Shown: positions 17,592-25,654, counted from the stretch's first letter. The stretch: 64,000 nt of DNA from Sulfuricurvum sp. (GCF_023229695.1 NZ_JALNYS010000011.1:8819-72818), one strand, 5' to 3'. Numbers and translations: made by a program. Notes: generated from the letters alone by a model not told the origin.

Positions 17592-19172
17592 CGGGAGTTG
17601 CGGGCCCGCAGCGGAGTAATCAAAATCACTCTCGCCGTCGGTGTATTTTTTAAAGTTTTTGATAAAGAGAGCTGCTAGATTATCGCGCTGTACGAGATAC
17701 GCATCACGATCTGCCCATGCATTTCGAGGATTGAGGATAATCGGATCGATAGAACCGAGGGTTTTAGGGATATGAAATCCAAATGTGTTGGTGGTATCAA
17801 ATTCACTTTCGTTGATTGAACCGTCAAGAATCGCATTGATACATGCACGGGTGTCTTTGATACTCATACGTTTTCCGACACCGTATCCTCCGCCTGTCCA
17901 GCCGGTGTTGACGAGGTAGACGTTTACCCCATGCTGATCAATTTTTTCGCCCAATAGTTTTGCATAAACGGTCGGATGGAGAGGTAAGAACGCTTCACCG
18001 AAACATGAGCTGAAGGTTGCTACCGGTTCAGTGATACCCCGTTCCGTTCCGGCAACTTTGGCGGTATATCCGCTGAGGAAGTAGTACATCGCTTGCTCTT
18101 TGGTGAGACGGCTCACCGGAGGGAGTACGCCGAACGCATCGGCGGAGAGGAAGATGATATTTTTGGGATGCGCTGCCATGAGAGAGGGCTGATGGTTGTC
18201 GATATGTTCGATCGGGTAAGAGACGCGGGTATTCTCCGTTTTAGAGCCGTCGGTATAATCGACGATACCGTCTTCATTGAAAACGACATTTTCGAGTAAG
18301 GCGTTGGCGCGGATAGCATTGTGAATTTCAGGTTCGCTGGACGGGTCGAGATTGATCACTTTTGCATAGCATCCGCCCTCGAAGTTAAAGACCCCTTCAT
18401 CGTCCCACCCGTGTTCGTCATCACCGATCAACGCACGGTTCGGATCAGTGGAGAGGGTTGTTTTACCGGTGCCGCTAAGACCGAAAAAGAGACAGGTGTC
18501 ACCCTTTGCTCCTACATTGGCAGAACAATGCATGGAGAGCTTCCCTTCGAGAGGAAGCCAGTAATTCATCATCGAGAAGATCCCTTTTTTCATCTCTCCG
18601 CCGTACCAGGTACCGCCGATGATGCAGAGATTCTCTTCTACATTGAAGAGGACGAATACTTCGGAATTGAGCCCGTGGTTTTTCCATTGATCATTGACCG
18701 CTTTGCAGGCATTAAGGACGGTAAATTGCGGTTTGAAGTCAGCAAGCTCTTCTTTGCTTGGGCGGATGAACATATTTTTGACAAAATGAGATTGCCAAGC
18801 AATTTCAGAGATAAAACGGACGGAACGTTTGCTTGAAGCACTGGAGCCGCAGAAAACATCGGTGATATAGAGATCTTTATCGGAAAGTTGTTTTTGTGCT
18901 ACTTCCAGAAGTTCATCAAAGACGGCTTTGTCAATTTTTTTATTGACATCACCCCATGCAATATAGTGATTTGAAGGATCTTGGTTGACAAAATATTTAT
19001 CTTTGGGACTGCGCCCGGTAAAGATTCCCGTATCGACCATCGTCGCACCATTACTGGCAAGACGGCATTCGCCGTTACGCAATTCGTGTTCAATAAGCTC
19101 ACTATAATCTAGATTATGGAAAAGCTTTCCGCTGTTTTTTATGCCTAACGTCGCAATCTCTGTGGGAATCAT
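17589..19172 (-). CDS. pckA: Phosphoenolpyruvate carboxykinase (ATP)
   Basis: A 527-residue ATP-type PEPCK: TGRSPKDKYFV at the N-terminus, the kinase P-loop GLSGTGKTTLS, IGDDEHGWDDEG, FEGGCYAK, and the PIEHIDN and GYTAKVAGTE regions. It converts oxaloacetate to PEP and CO2 with ATP, a gluconeogenic step that fits an autotroph using the reductive TCA cycle (inference). I chose ATG 19172 (MIPTEIATLGIKNSG) because the family starts there; an upstream in-frame ATG would add 25 unconserved residues. Confidence 0.97.
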   Translation of the reverse strand: MIPTEIATLGIKNSGKLFHNLDYSELIEHELRNGECRLASNGATMVDTGIFTGRSPKDKYFVNQDPSNHYIAWGDVNKKIDKAVFDELLEVAQKQLSDKDLYITDVFCGSSASSKRSVRFISEIAWQSHFVKNMFIRPSKEELADFKPQFTVLNACKAVNDQWKNHGLNSEVFVLFNVEENLCIIGGTWYGGEMKKGIFSMMNYWLPLEGKLSMHCSANVGAKGDTCLFFGLSGTGKTTLSTDPNRALIGDDEHGWDDEGVFNFEGGCYAKVINLDPSSEPEIHNAIRANALLENVVFNEDGIVDYTDGSKTENTRVSYPIEHIDNHQPSLMAAHPKNIIFLSADAFGVLPPVSRLTKEQAMYYFLSGYTAKVAGTERGITEPVATFSSCFGEAFLPLHPTVYAKLLGEKIDQHGVNVYLVNTGWTGGGYGVGKRMSIKDTRACINAILDGSINESEFDTTNTFGFHIPKTLGSIDPIILNPRNAWADRDAYLVQRDNLAALFIKNFKKYTDGESDFDYSAAGPQLP

Positions 19173-19428
19173 GATATTTTTTTGCCTTTTTGGTTCACAC
19201 CTATACTGTATAGGGATGAAATATTGAAGCTCGTATGCATAGAGCAACTTTCTGGAACGAATTATACGCCTTTAAATTATAAACGAGAATTAAACTACGA
19301 AGTTTGTTATACAAACCTTTGAGAAGAAGAAGGTAGTCGCGGTGCAACTTGGCTTATTTTTTTCACTCTAGATCTCATATTCAAGGAGAAAATCGATTTT
19401 TTAAAAAAAGACTGAATTCATTGCTATT

Positions 19429-19503
19429 TGGCACTAATTGGCATAAATTTGTAGTATTATAAAAAACAATTAAAAAGTATATTTTTGGCATATATTGGCA
19501 TAT
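19429..19503. repeat. AT-rich direct repeat of about 20 bp in a gene-poor stretch
   Basis: Between pckA and the NifX-like gene (19173-19890, about 700 bp) there is no convincing gene. Two similar segments, each with two spaced TTGGCA hexamers, lie at 19429-19448 and 19484-19503, 55 bp apart. They could be regulator sites or decayed sequence. The rest of the stretch holds short AT-rich tracts, a family B fragment near 19645-19670, a duplicated gene start (19671-19734) and a partial family A copy. Confidence 0.35.
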
Positions 19504-19670
19504 GAGAGAAAAATTGTATCGTTAAAAAAACTAGGGATACTCGAAGAGCTTGGTCTGCTTGATTTGGCAGGAGGTCCTTTGGCTAGAGCCAAAAAATAGA
19601 AAAGTTTGATTCTATAATTTCGGTCATAACGGATTAAAATTGAGAAGCTTTCTACCTCGAAGAGGCAAAC

Positions 19671-19734
19671 GTTTCATTGATTACAAGTACGGCAATTTTC
19701 ATAGTGTACGGCTTTTTGTGTGGTTAAATTATGC
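19671..19734 (-). pseudogene. Duplicated 5' end of the NifX-like gene (64-bp remnant)
   Basis: 19671-19734 matches 20252-20315, the first codons plus upstream leader of the NifX-like gene, at about 60 of 64 positions, with one single-base length difference upstream of the start. The copy includes the CAT start complement, then diverges after the codons for about ten residues. It has no continuation and is not expressed as a full protein. It shows that the gene start, including its ribosome-site leader, was duplicated or left by a recombination event. Confidence 0.6.
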
Positions 19735-19784
19735 TAAATCTTACAAAGTAGTGAAGTATTCACTGATATTACCCCCAAAACAAG

Positions 19785-19893
19785 CGAAGCGCTGCCGAAG
19801 GGATGTTTCCTGAAACGCTTCCCGTATCTTTCGGATACGGGAGATTAACTCCCTTTGAAGTACCCCTTAAGGCAAGGTACGTAAGGTCGGTCA
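19785..19893. repeat. Partial family A element at the end of the NifX-like gene
   Basis: From about 19818 the sequence follows the copy at 43529-43680: arms CCCGTATC and GATACGGG around TTTC, then GAGATTAACT and GTACGTAAGG near the right end. The left half is replaced by unrelated sequence with its own inverted repeat (GAAGCG / CGCTTC). The right tip provides the TGA stop (complement of 19891-19893) of the NifX-like gene. Confidence 0.55.
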
Positions 19894-20283
19894 CTTAAAA
19901 TGGATGGCCAATTCGGTTAATATTTTAGGGGCAAGTGCTTCGGAACCATTGTATTTTTGGAGCTTAACTCCTAAATTGTTCATGCTTTTGGCGGTATTTT
20001 TACAGGCCATTTTAACAACAAGATAATCACAGTCCTCAATCGCCTGAGCCATCGTATCGTGCGCTTTGAGATGTTCGAGATCGTTTTCATCATGGTCGCA
20101 GGTATGGTGTTCATCATGATCGTGTTCCTCTTCATCGGCAACTTTCGGATTGGGGCGAAGTCCCTCAAATTCAAACGAACGGAACATTCCCCCCTTTAAA
20201 TTAAAAACAGCGAAATAAGGGGTATGCCCCGCATTTCCTGCCATTTTTAGTGTTTCATTGATTACAGGTACGGCAATTTTCAT
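19891..20283 (-). CDS. NifX/NifB-type dinitrogenase iron-molybdenum cofactor-like protein with His-rich insert
   Basis: A 130-residue protein with the NifX/NafY fold pattern: MKIAVPVINETLKMAGNAGH at the start (Met to His, 20 residues), TPYFAVF, and a C-terminal ITELAIHFK-like helix. Residues about 50-76 are very rich in His and acidic residues with one Cys (HDHDEHHTCDHDEND), a likely metal-binding insert. No nif genes are nearby, so the role is more probably iron or metal-cluster handling than nitrogenase maturation (inference). The stop codon lies in a family A remnant. Confidence 0.75.
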   Translation of the reverse strand: MKIAVPVINETLKMAGNAGHTPYFAVFNLKGGMFRSFEFEGLRPNPKVADEEEHDHDEHHTCDHDENDLEHLKAHDTMAQAIEDCDYLVVKMACKNTAKSMNNLGVKLQKYNGSEALAPKILTELAIHFK

Positions 20284-20404
20284 AGTGTACTCCCTTTTTG
20301 TGTGGTTAAATTATGCCGCATTCTCCTTAAAGAATTGAAATTAAGAAAAAGTTATTAATTTTTGATATATTTAAACGTTTTTTAAGAATAAGAAGTTCAT
20401 ACTG

Positions 20405-20433
20405 TTGACAAGGTTACAAGTGTAATCTACATT
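20405..20433 (+). promoter_or_regulatory. Sigma-70-like promoter of the first pilin gene
   Basis: A consensus TTGACA (20405-20410) is followed after 17 bp by TACATT (20428-20433), 21 bp before the ATG at 20455. A strong AAGGAG ribosome site lies at 20443-20448. The good -35 is unusual for this lineage and suggests strong expression. Confidence 0.5.
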
Positions 20434-20454
20434 TTAAAACGTAAGGAGTAAGCC

Positions 20455-20871
20455 ATGAAACGTTCAGGTTTTACTATGATTGAGTTGATCTTCGTGATCG
20501 TGATTTTAGGTATTTTGGCAGCGGTTGCCATTCCGAAGCTGGCAGCAACACGTGATGATGCAAAGGTTGCAGCTGAAATGACAAGTGTTGCGCAAGGAAT
20601 ACAAAATTTGGGTGCGGAGTATACAGCACAGGGTGCGTTTACAAATTATACCGTTGCTATGGCAACTGGTTCTACAAAATGTTTTTCTTTTACTGAAGCG
20701 GGTACTGCGAATGATGGTAATGTTACGGTTGGGGTTATTGGTACCGCTACTACTGAATGTCCTTCGGCACTTTTAACTTCAGTAACAGCTAAAGCGAAAT
20801 CTAATGGGATACTGAAAGCAGATGGAACAGCAAAAGTTTACACTTTTGGCGGTTCAAGCGTTAAAAACTAA
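20455..20871 (+). CDS. Type IV pilin-like prepilin 1
   Basis: A 138-residue protein with a class III prepilin signal: short basic leader MKRSG, cleavage before F6 (FTMIELIFVIVILGILAAVAIPKL in part) with the conserved Glu at +5, then a single hydrophobic helix and a globular domain containing two Cys (CFSF and ECPS), probably a disulfide. It would be processed by a PilD/ComP-type peptidase. It is the first of three tandem paralogues; a hairpin after it may lower readthrough into the next. Confidence 0.88.
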   Translation: MKRSGFTMIELIFVIVILGILAAVAIPKLAATRDDAKVAAEMTSVAQGIQNLGAEYTAQGAFTNYTVAMATGSTKCFSFTEAGTANDGNVTVGVIGTATTECPSALLTSVTAKAKSNGILKADGTAKVYTFGGSSVKN

Positions 20872-20894
20872 ATACAAAAATTGTATTGATCTTT

Positions 20895-20922
20895 GCATTC
20901 CCCCTCTCATGAGTGGGAATGC
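20895..20922 (+). terminator. Hairpin between pilin genes 1 and 2
   Basis: GCATTCCC (20895-20902) pairs with GGGAATGC (20915-20922), 24 bp after the first pilin stop. No T tract follows, so it may attenuate or stabilise the upstream mRNA rather than end all transcripts. Confidence 0.45.
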
Positions 20923-20992
20923 TAACAGTTATTGAATTGATTTGTATGATTGCCAGACAATCCTAAAACTCAGAACAATTTAGGGTGAGATG

Positions 20993-21445
20993 ATGAAACG
21001 GGATGCATTTACGATGATTGAACTCGTTTTTGTTATCGTCATTATAGGTATTTTGGCCGCTGTTGTTATCCCCTATTTGACCGCTACGCGGGATGATGCC
21101 AAAGCGTCCTCATTGGCTCAGAGCATTATGGGGGGGGCTGCTGAAGTTGGTGAATATGCCGTAGCCAATGAAAGTATTAAGCCTGATTTAACCCTTATGT
21201 CGAATGCTTATTATTCGTTGGTAAGTGCCGGAGATGCTCTCAATGATGTAACAAATTCAAAGCTGACCGTGAAATTTGGAGAGATTGATAATTGCATTAC
21301 CGTTCAAGTGACAAGTGCAGGTGACTTTGATACATTGACGATTATCAAAGGTGCATCCGGTGATACGAAGTGTGACAGGTTACATAATTTGATTGGTGAA
21401 AAAGATTATCCGATATTATTAAGAGGGACTCATGTTAGATTATAA
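20993..21445 (+). CDS. Type IV pilin-like prepilin 2
   Basis: A 150-residue prepilin with leader MKRDA, cleavage before FTMIELVFVIVIIGI and the conserved Glu at +5. The globular part has two Cys (NCITV, KCDRL). ATG 20993 is preferred over the adjacent 20990 because it gives normal spacing from GGGTGAG and the same MKR leader as the first pilin. Its last 14 bp overlap the start of the third pilin gene, so the pair is translationally coupled. Confidence 0.87.
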   Translation: MKRDAFTMIELVFVIVIIGILAAVVIPYLTATRDDAKASSLAQSIMGGAAEVGEYAVANESIKPDLTLMSNAYYSLVSAGDALNDVTNSKLTVKFGEIDNCITVQVTSAGDFDTLTIIKGASGDTKCDRLHNLIGEKDYPILLRGTHVRL

Positions 21446-21899
21446 ACGAAACGGTTTTACGATGATTGAGTTGGTGTTTGTCATCGTTGTGATTGGTATT
21501 TTGGCGGCGATTGCAATACCGAAATTTGCAGCCACTCGTGATGATGCGCAGATGGCAAAAGGGCGCAGCGATATCGCGGCGATCCGCTCGGCGATCGTGA
21601 GCGAACGACAGACTCGTCTTATGCGGGGACAGACAAATTATATTACAAAACTCGATCATATGTCTGGGGCTACAGCAACAAGTGGTCTTTTATTCGATGA
21701 CAATGATACTGTTACTACAAATGGTACATTATTGCAATACGGTATCGAAGCAGCAGCAGGTAATGGTCATTGGACAAAAACATCGGCGACGACGTATGTG
21801 TATAGGGTCATAAATGTTGATAATACGTTTACCTATAATTCTACCGATGGAACATTTAAATGTACAAATGGAACGTATTGTTCCGATCTGACCAATTAA
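21432..21899 (+). CDS. Type IV pilin-like prepilin 3
   Basis: A 155-residue prepilin with the slightly longer leader MLDYKRNG, then FTMIELVFVIVVIGILAAIA and the conserved Glu at +5. After the helix it keeps an ATRDDAQMAKGRSDIAAIRSA stretch (given in part) typical of Campylobacterota pseudopilins and ends with a Cys pair (KCTNGTYCSD). It begins inside the end of prepilin 2. Downstream, a 14-codon remnant of a priA start begins 12 bp after its stop. Confidence 0.87.
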   Translation: MLDYKRNGFTMIELVFVIVVIGILAAIAIPKFAATRDDAQMAKGRSDIAAIRSAIVSERQTRLMRGQTNYITKLDHMSGATATSGLLFDDNDTVTTNGTLLQYGIEAAAGNGHWTKTSATTYVYRVINVDNTFTYNSTDGTFKCTNGTYCSDLTN

Positions 21900-21910
21900 T
21901 TTCGGAAAAC

Positions 21911-21955
21911 GTGTTTTTTTACCGTGTTGCCCTTTTGGGTTCTCCTATGGAATAA
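21911..21955 (+). pseudogene. Remnant of an older priA 5' end (14 codons)
   Basis: GTG at 21911 opens MFFYRVALLGSPME and then a TAA. The present priA at 22674 begins MHFYSLALLGSPLE. Nine of the 14 residues are identical and the GCC-CTT-TTG core is identical in DNA. The remnant sits 12 bp after the pilin 3 stop, where priA would have started before the MNT/HEPN pair entered. A GGAAAA stretch offers a ribosome site, so a 14-aa peptide may still be made. Confidence 0.6.
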
Positions 21956-21965
21956 AAGGAAGGAT

Positions 21966-22289
21966 ATGTTTTTTAATAATGAAGTTTTATATTCACAAAT
22001 TGTAGAGCAATTACAACCTTTGAATCTTGAAAAAATCATTTTATTTGGTAGTTATGCATATGGAAAACCAAATGAGGACAGTGATTTAGACCTATGTATT
22101 ATTGAAAAATCATTTAATAATATTTGGGAAGAAAAAAAGAAAATTAGAGCAATGTTGAAAAATATAAAAATGCCAAAAGACATTTTAGTGACGAATTTAA
22201 AAGATTATGAATTTTATCGAAAAGAGATCAATTCAGTTTACAATGATATAGATACAAAAGGTAGAGTTTTATGGCAACGAAGCTCTTGA
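21966..22289 (+). CDS. Minimal nucleotidyltransferase (MNT) antitoxin
   Basis: A 107-residue protein with the polymerase-beta-like signature GSYAYGKPNEDSDLDLCII (Gly-Ser then two Asp). MNT proteins of this type pair with HEPN ribonucleases and neutralise them, often by AMPylation. I chose ATG 21966, preceded by AAGGAAGG, over an upstream in-frame start. The last 19 bp overlap the HEPN gene. The pair is markedly more AT-rich than the pilin and priA genes around it, suggesting recent acquisition. Confidence 0.85.
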   Translation: MFFNNEVLYSQIVEQLQPLNLEKIILFGSYAYGKPNEDSDLDLCIIEKSFNNIWEEKKKIRAMLKNIKMPKDILVTNLKDYEFYRKEINSVYNDIDTKGRVLWQRSS

Positions 22290-22669
22290 AGCAACATGAA
22301 ATTTTATTCATTAAAGCGAAAGAAGATTTTGTTGCTGCAAAGTATTTATTGGACGGATTTAATCATCATGGTTTGGAATTAAATTTAGAAATTATCTTTT
22401 TCCATTTTCAGCAATGTGCGGAAAAGTTAATCAAAACAGTTTTAGATATACATAACATTAAATTTCCTCATACACATGATTTAGATAATTTAATGACACT
22501 TTTAGAAGAGAATGAAATTTTTTTGTTTGATGATTTGGAAGAGTTATTACCACTGACAGATTTTGCGGTGGAAGGTAGATATTCGATTATCCACGATGAT
22601 TTAAATGACAGTGATAAATATATTACATTATTAAATACATTAATGGAAATAGTAGCCGCAAAGATGTAA
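22271..22669 (+). CDS. HEPN-domain toxin
   Basis: A 132-residue helical protein matching the HEPN family: FFHFQQCAEKLIKTVL, FPHTHDLDNLMTLL and a C-terminal EGRYSIIHDD that supplies the R-x4-H active-site motif of HEPN RNases. The Tyr two residues after His that MNT proteins modify in HepT-type toxins is absent here (HDD). It overlaps the MNT gene and ends 4 bp before the priA start, so priA translation may depend on HEPN translation. Confidence 0.85.
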   Translation: MATKLLKQHEILFIKAKEDFVAAKYLLDGFNHHGLELNLEIIFFHFQQCAEKLIKTVLDIHNIKFPHTHDLDNLMTLLEENEIFLFDDLEELLPLTDFAVEGRYSIIHDDLNDSDKYITLLNTLMEIVAAKM

Positions 22670-22673
22670 ATAC

Positions 22674-24560
22674 GTGCATTTTTACTCTCTAGCCCTTTTG
22701 GGCTCCCCCCTTGAACCTCTCACTTATCATTCAGAGACTCTATTGTCAATTGGACGTAAAGTGAGCGTCACTCTGAGTAATCGTGAAACAGAGGGAGTTG
22801 TCCTCTGTGAGGTAGAAAAACCTGAGTTTAAAACCAACTCTATTTTAGACGTTCTCCCGTTTGTTTATTCTGAATCTCAAATCAAGATAGCTCAGTTTAT
22901 GGCAGAGTATTATGGGTGTTCACTGGGGGAAGCGCTTAATTTAGTTGTGCCGTTTGAAAGAGTGGATTCCCGCGTTCACGGGAATGACAACCCTCCCGTC
23001 ATTCCCGCGAAGGCGGAAATCCAGCTAAAAGAGTATACTAACGTTACTATCACCCTCTCTTCCATCCAAATCCAAGCCCTCGATTTCATCCGTTCTCACC
23101 CCGTTTCACTTTTATTCGGCGATACGGGAGCGGGAAAAAGCGAAATCTATATGTGTCGGATGGACGAGGTACTGAGAGAGGGGAAGCGGGCCTTGCTCCT
23201 TCTCCCGGAAATTTCGTTGACTCCGCAGATGCAGGAGCGTTTTGAGCGCCATTTCGGAGACGCGGTGGTGTTGTGGCATTCGAAAATGACCCCCAAACAA
23301 AAAAAAGTGACCCTCTCCAAAATTCTGGACGGAAGTGCTCGCATCGTAGCGGGGCCAAGGTCGGCTCTTTTTCTACCGATTGATGATTTAGGGTTGATTG
23401 TGGTGGACGAGGAGCATGATGAGAGTTATAAATCCTCTTCACGCCCCCGTTACAATGCACGGGATATGGCGATATATACGGGGAGCGTACTGAAAATTCC
23501 CGTGGTGCTCGGGAGTGCAACCCCGAGTTTATCCAGTTATGCAAAGTATCCGTTTTATCGTTTGCGGGGGGGGTATTATCATGCGAAGCGAACCTTTGTA
23601 TTTGAACCCTCCATTGAGGCGTTAACCCCCTCTTTGGACCGTGCCATCGAGAAGAATCATGAGGGCGGACATCAGGGGATCGTCTTTATCCCTACGCGGG
23701 CCAATTTTAAGAGCATACGATGCGAATCGTGCGGCAACAGTATCGAATGTCCGTTTTGCAGTGTCGGGATGTCGTTGCATCGTAATGTGCGCGCGCTGAA
23801 ATGCCATTATTGCAATTACACCGAAATCCTTCCTCGTCTTTGCCCCAAATGTCACAGCGGCCATCTTGTTACTTCACGATTGGGGACGGCAGAGGCGGTG
23901 GAACATTTCGAAAAACAGTTTCCCGATATTCGGATCGCCCAGTTTGACCGTGATATCATCACGACCCAAAATAAACTGATCAAAGTGCTTAAAGCGTTCA
24001 ATAATCGTGAGATTGATCTTTTGGTGGGGACGCAGATGCTCTCCAAGGGGCACGATTATCACGACATTACCCTTGCAATCGTGATGGGGATCGATAACCT
24101 CCTCTCTCAGGCCGATTATCGCGCGCGGGAGCGTGCGTTGTCCCTGTTGATTCAGATTGCCGGACGGAGTGGGAGAAAGAACAGCTCTACTGTCATTGTC
24201 CAAAGTTTTAACGAGTCGTTTTTTAGAAACTATCTCGACGATTATGAGACATTTTTAAAAGATGAACAGAGGCTCCGAGAGGGGCGATACCCCCCTTCGA
24301 AAAAATTGGCACGGCTCCTCTATGCCCATAAAAACGGTTTGAAGGCCAAAGGGGAAATGGAAGCGGCCGTAGCGATTTTACGGGGTTTTTGCGAGATCGA
24401 GATCATCGGATTTGGAGCGTCTCCGATCGAAAAAATCGGTTCGAAGTACCGTTTTCAGATTTTGCTACGGAGTGGGCGGAGCACCGATCTGATACGGGCT
24501 GTCCGGTCGGTGAAATCGCCTCTCTGTGAGATCGATATGGATCCAATAGAATTTACGTAA
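22674..24560 (+). CDS. priA: Primosomal protein N' (replication restart helicase)
   Basis: A 628-residue PriA: N-terminal DNA-binding domain (1-95), Walker A GDTGAGKSEIY near 144, DEEHDESYKSSSRPRYNARD (in part), the zinc clusters CESC, CPFC, CHYC and CPKC between about 340 and 395, and the C-terminal helicase motifs. PriA reloads DnaB at stalled forks; dnaB lies two genes downstream. Oddities: the start is GTG with no ribosome site, directly after the HEPN gene, and residues about 97-117 come from an in-frame palindromic repeat (22966-23020). Confidence 0.93.
   Translation: MHFYSLALLGSPLEPLTYHSETLLSIGRKVSVTLSNRETEGVVLCEVEKPEFKTNSILDVLPFVYSESQIKIAQFMAEYYGCSLGEALNLVVPFERVDSRVHGNDNPPVIPAKAEIQLKEYTNVTITLSSIQIQALDFIRSHPVSLLFGDTGAGKSEIYMCRMDEVLREGKRALLLLPEISLTPQMQERFERHFGDAVVLWHSKMTPKQKKVTLSKILDGSARIVAGPRSALFLPIDDLGLIVVDEEHDESYKSSSRPRYNARDMAIYTGSVLKIPVVLGSATPSLSSYAKYPFYRLRGGYYHAKRTFVFEPSIEALTPSLDRAIEKNHEGGHQGIVFIPTRANFKSIRCESCGNSIECPFCSVGMSLHRNVRALKCHYCNYTEILPRLCPKCHSGHLVTSRLGTAEAVEHFEKQFPDIRIAQFDRDIITTQNKLIKVLKAFNNREIDLLVGTQMLSKGHDYHDITLAIVMGIDNLLSQADYRARERALSLLIQIAGRSGRKNSSTVIVQSFNESFFRNYLDDYETFLKDEQRLREGRYPPSKKLARLLYAHKNGLKAKGEMEAAVAILRGFCEIEIIGFGASPIEKIGSKYRFQILLRSGRSTDLIRAVRSVKSPLCEIDMDPIEFT
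22966..23020. repeat. dRS3-like palindrome pair inserted in frame in priA
   Basis: ATTCCC-N8-GGGAAT occurs at 22966-22985 and a near copy ATTCCC-N8-GGAAAT at 23001-23020. Together they encode DSRVHGNDNPPVIPAKAEIQ. This is the widespread 'VIPAKAGIQ' repeat that normally occupies intergenic DNA. It opens no stop codon here and falls between the N-terminal domain and the helicase core of PriA. Confidence 0.75.
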
Positions 24561-24591
24561 AATTAACGTGTTAAAAGCTACAATCTCCACT

Positions 24592-25653
24592 ATGATAACA
24601 CGCTACCCTACTAAAAAAATATACGTCGGAAATGTCGCTATCGGAGGAGATGCCCCGATCTCAGTGCAGTCAATGACCTATTCGCGTACCGCCGATGTTG
24701 CGGCCACGATCGAGCAGATCAATCGGCTCCATTTTGCCGGATGCGATATCGTCCGCGTCGCCGTCCCCGATGAGGAAGATGCGCATGCGCTTAAAGCGAT
24801 TAAAGAGCAGATTTCTCTCCCCCTTGTGGCCGATATCCATTTTAATTACAAATTGGCATTGATCGCTGCTGAAACTGTGGACTGCATCCGATTCAATCCG
24901 GGAAATATCGGCGAAAAATCGCGCATTCGCGAAATCGTCAAAGCGTGTCAGGAACGCCGTATCCCTATCCGAATCGGCGTGAATGCCGGGAGTTTGGAAA
25001 AAGAGTTCGAACAGCGTTACGGTCAGTCGGCGGAGGGGATGGTTGCTTCGGCCGAGTACAATATCAAATTTTTAGAGGATTTGGGTTTTGCCGATATCAA
25101 AGTCTCGCTCAAAGCAAGTGACGTGCAGCGCACCGTCGAAGCGTACCGTATGCTGCGTCCCAAAAACGACTATCCGTTTCACCTTGGGGTGACCGAAGCG
25201 GGGACGATTTTCCATGCGACGATCAAAAGTGCGATCGGGCTGGGAACGCTATTGCTTGAGGGGATCGGCGATACGATGCGTGTTTCCATCACGGGAGAAC
25301 TCGAAGAGGAGATCAAAGTAGGGCGTGCCATTCTCAAAGACAGCGGCGTCGCGAAAGAGGGGCCCAATATCATCTCCTGCCCGACATGCGGTCGGATAGA
25401 GGCCGATTTGGTGAGCGCCGTGGCAGTGATCGAAGAGCGGACGAAACACATCAAAAAGCCGTTGGACCTCTCTGTTATGGGATGCGTCGTCAATGCGATC
25501 GGGGAAGCCAAACATGCCGATGTCGCTATTGCTTACGGAAAAGGATCGGGACTGATAATGGTTAAAGGGGAAGTCGTTGCCCGATTGAATGAAGATCAGC
25601 TGGTTGACCGGTTCGTCGAAGAGGTCGAAAAAATGGCCAAAGAAGAGGACTGA
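24592..25653 (+). CDS. ispG: 4-hydroxy-3-methylbut-2-en-1-yl diphosphate synthase
   Basis: A 353-residue IspG/GcpE: RYPTKKIYVGNVAIGGDAPI near the start, SVQSMTYSRT, DIHFNYKLALIAAE, RFNPGNIG, and the Fe-S ligands in SCPTCGR and MGCVVNAIGEAKHAD. It reduces MEcPP to HMBPP in the MEP isoprenoid pathway using a [4Fe-4S] cluster. ATG 24592 is chosen over an upstream in-frame GTG at 24568 because the family starts at MI(T/K)RYPT. It lies 31 bp after priA and 1 bp before dnaB. Confidence 0.96.
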   Translation: MITRYPTKKIYVGNVAIGGDAPISVQSMTYSRTADVAATIEQINRLHFAGCDIVRVAVPDEEDAHALKAIKEQISLPLVADIHFNYKLALIAAETVDCIRFNPGNIGEKSRIREIVKACQERRIPIRIGVNAGSLEKEFEQRYGQSAEGMVASAEYNIKFLEDLGFADIKVSLKASDVQRTVEAYRMLRPKNDYPFHLGVTEAGTIFHATIKSAIGLGTLLLEGIGDTMRVSITGELEEEIKVGRAILKDSGVAKEGPNIISCPTCGRIEADLVSAVAVIEERTKHIKKPLDLSVMGCVVNAIGEAKHADVAIAYGKGSGLIMVKGEVVARLNEDQLVDRFVEEVEKMAKEED

Positions 25654-25654
25654 A

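Noticed and set aside
19429..19448. Sigma-54 promoter (TTGGCAC...)
   Set aside because: The distance between GG and GC is 9 bp, one short of the required 10, and no matching gene is downstream.
19474..19602. A short + strand frame ending LKKLGILEELGLLDLAGG
   Set aside because: It has no ATG or ribosome site, matches no family I know, and lies in a decayed stretch; at best a fragment of a lost gene.
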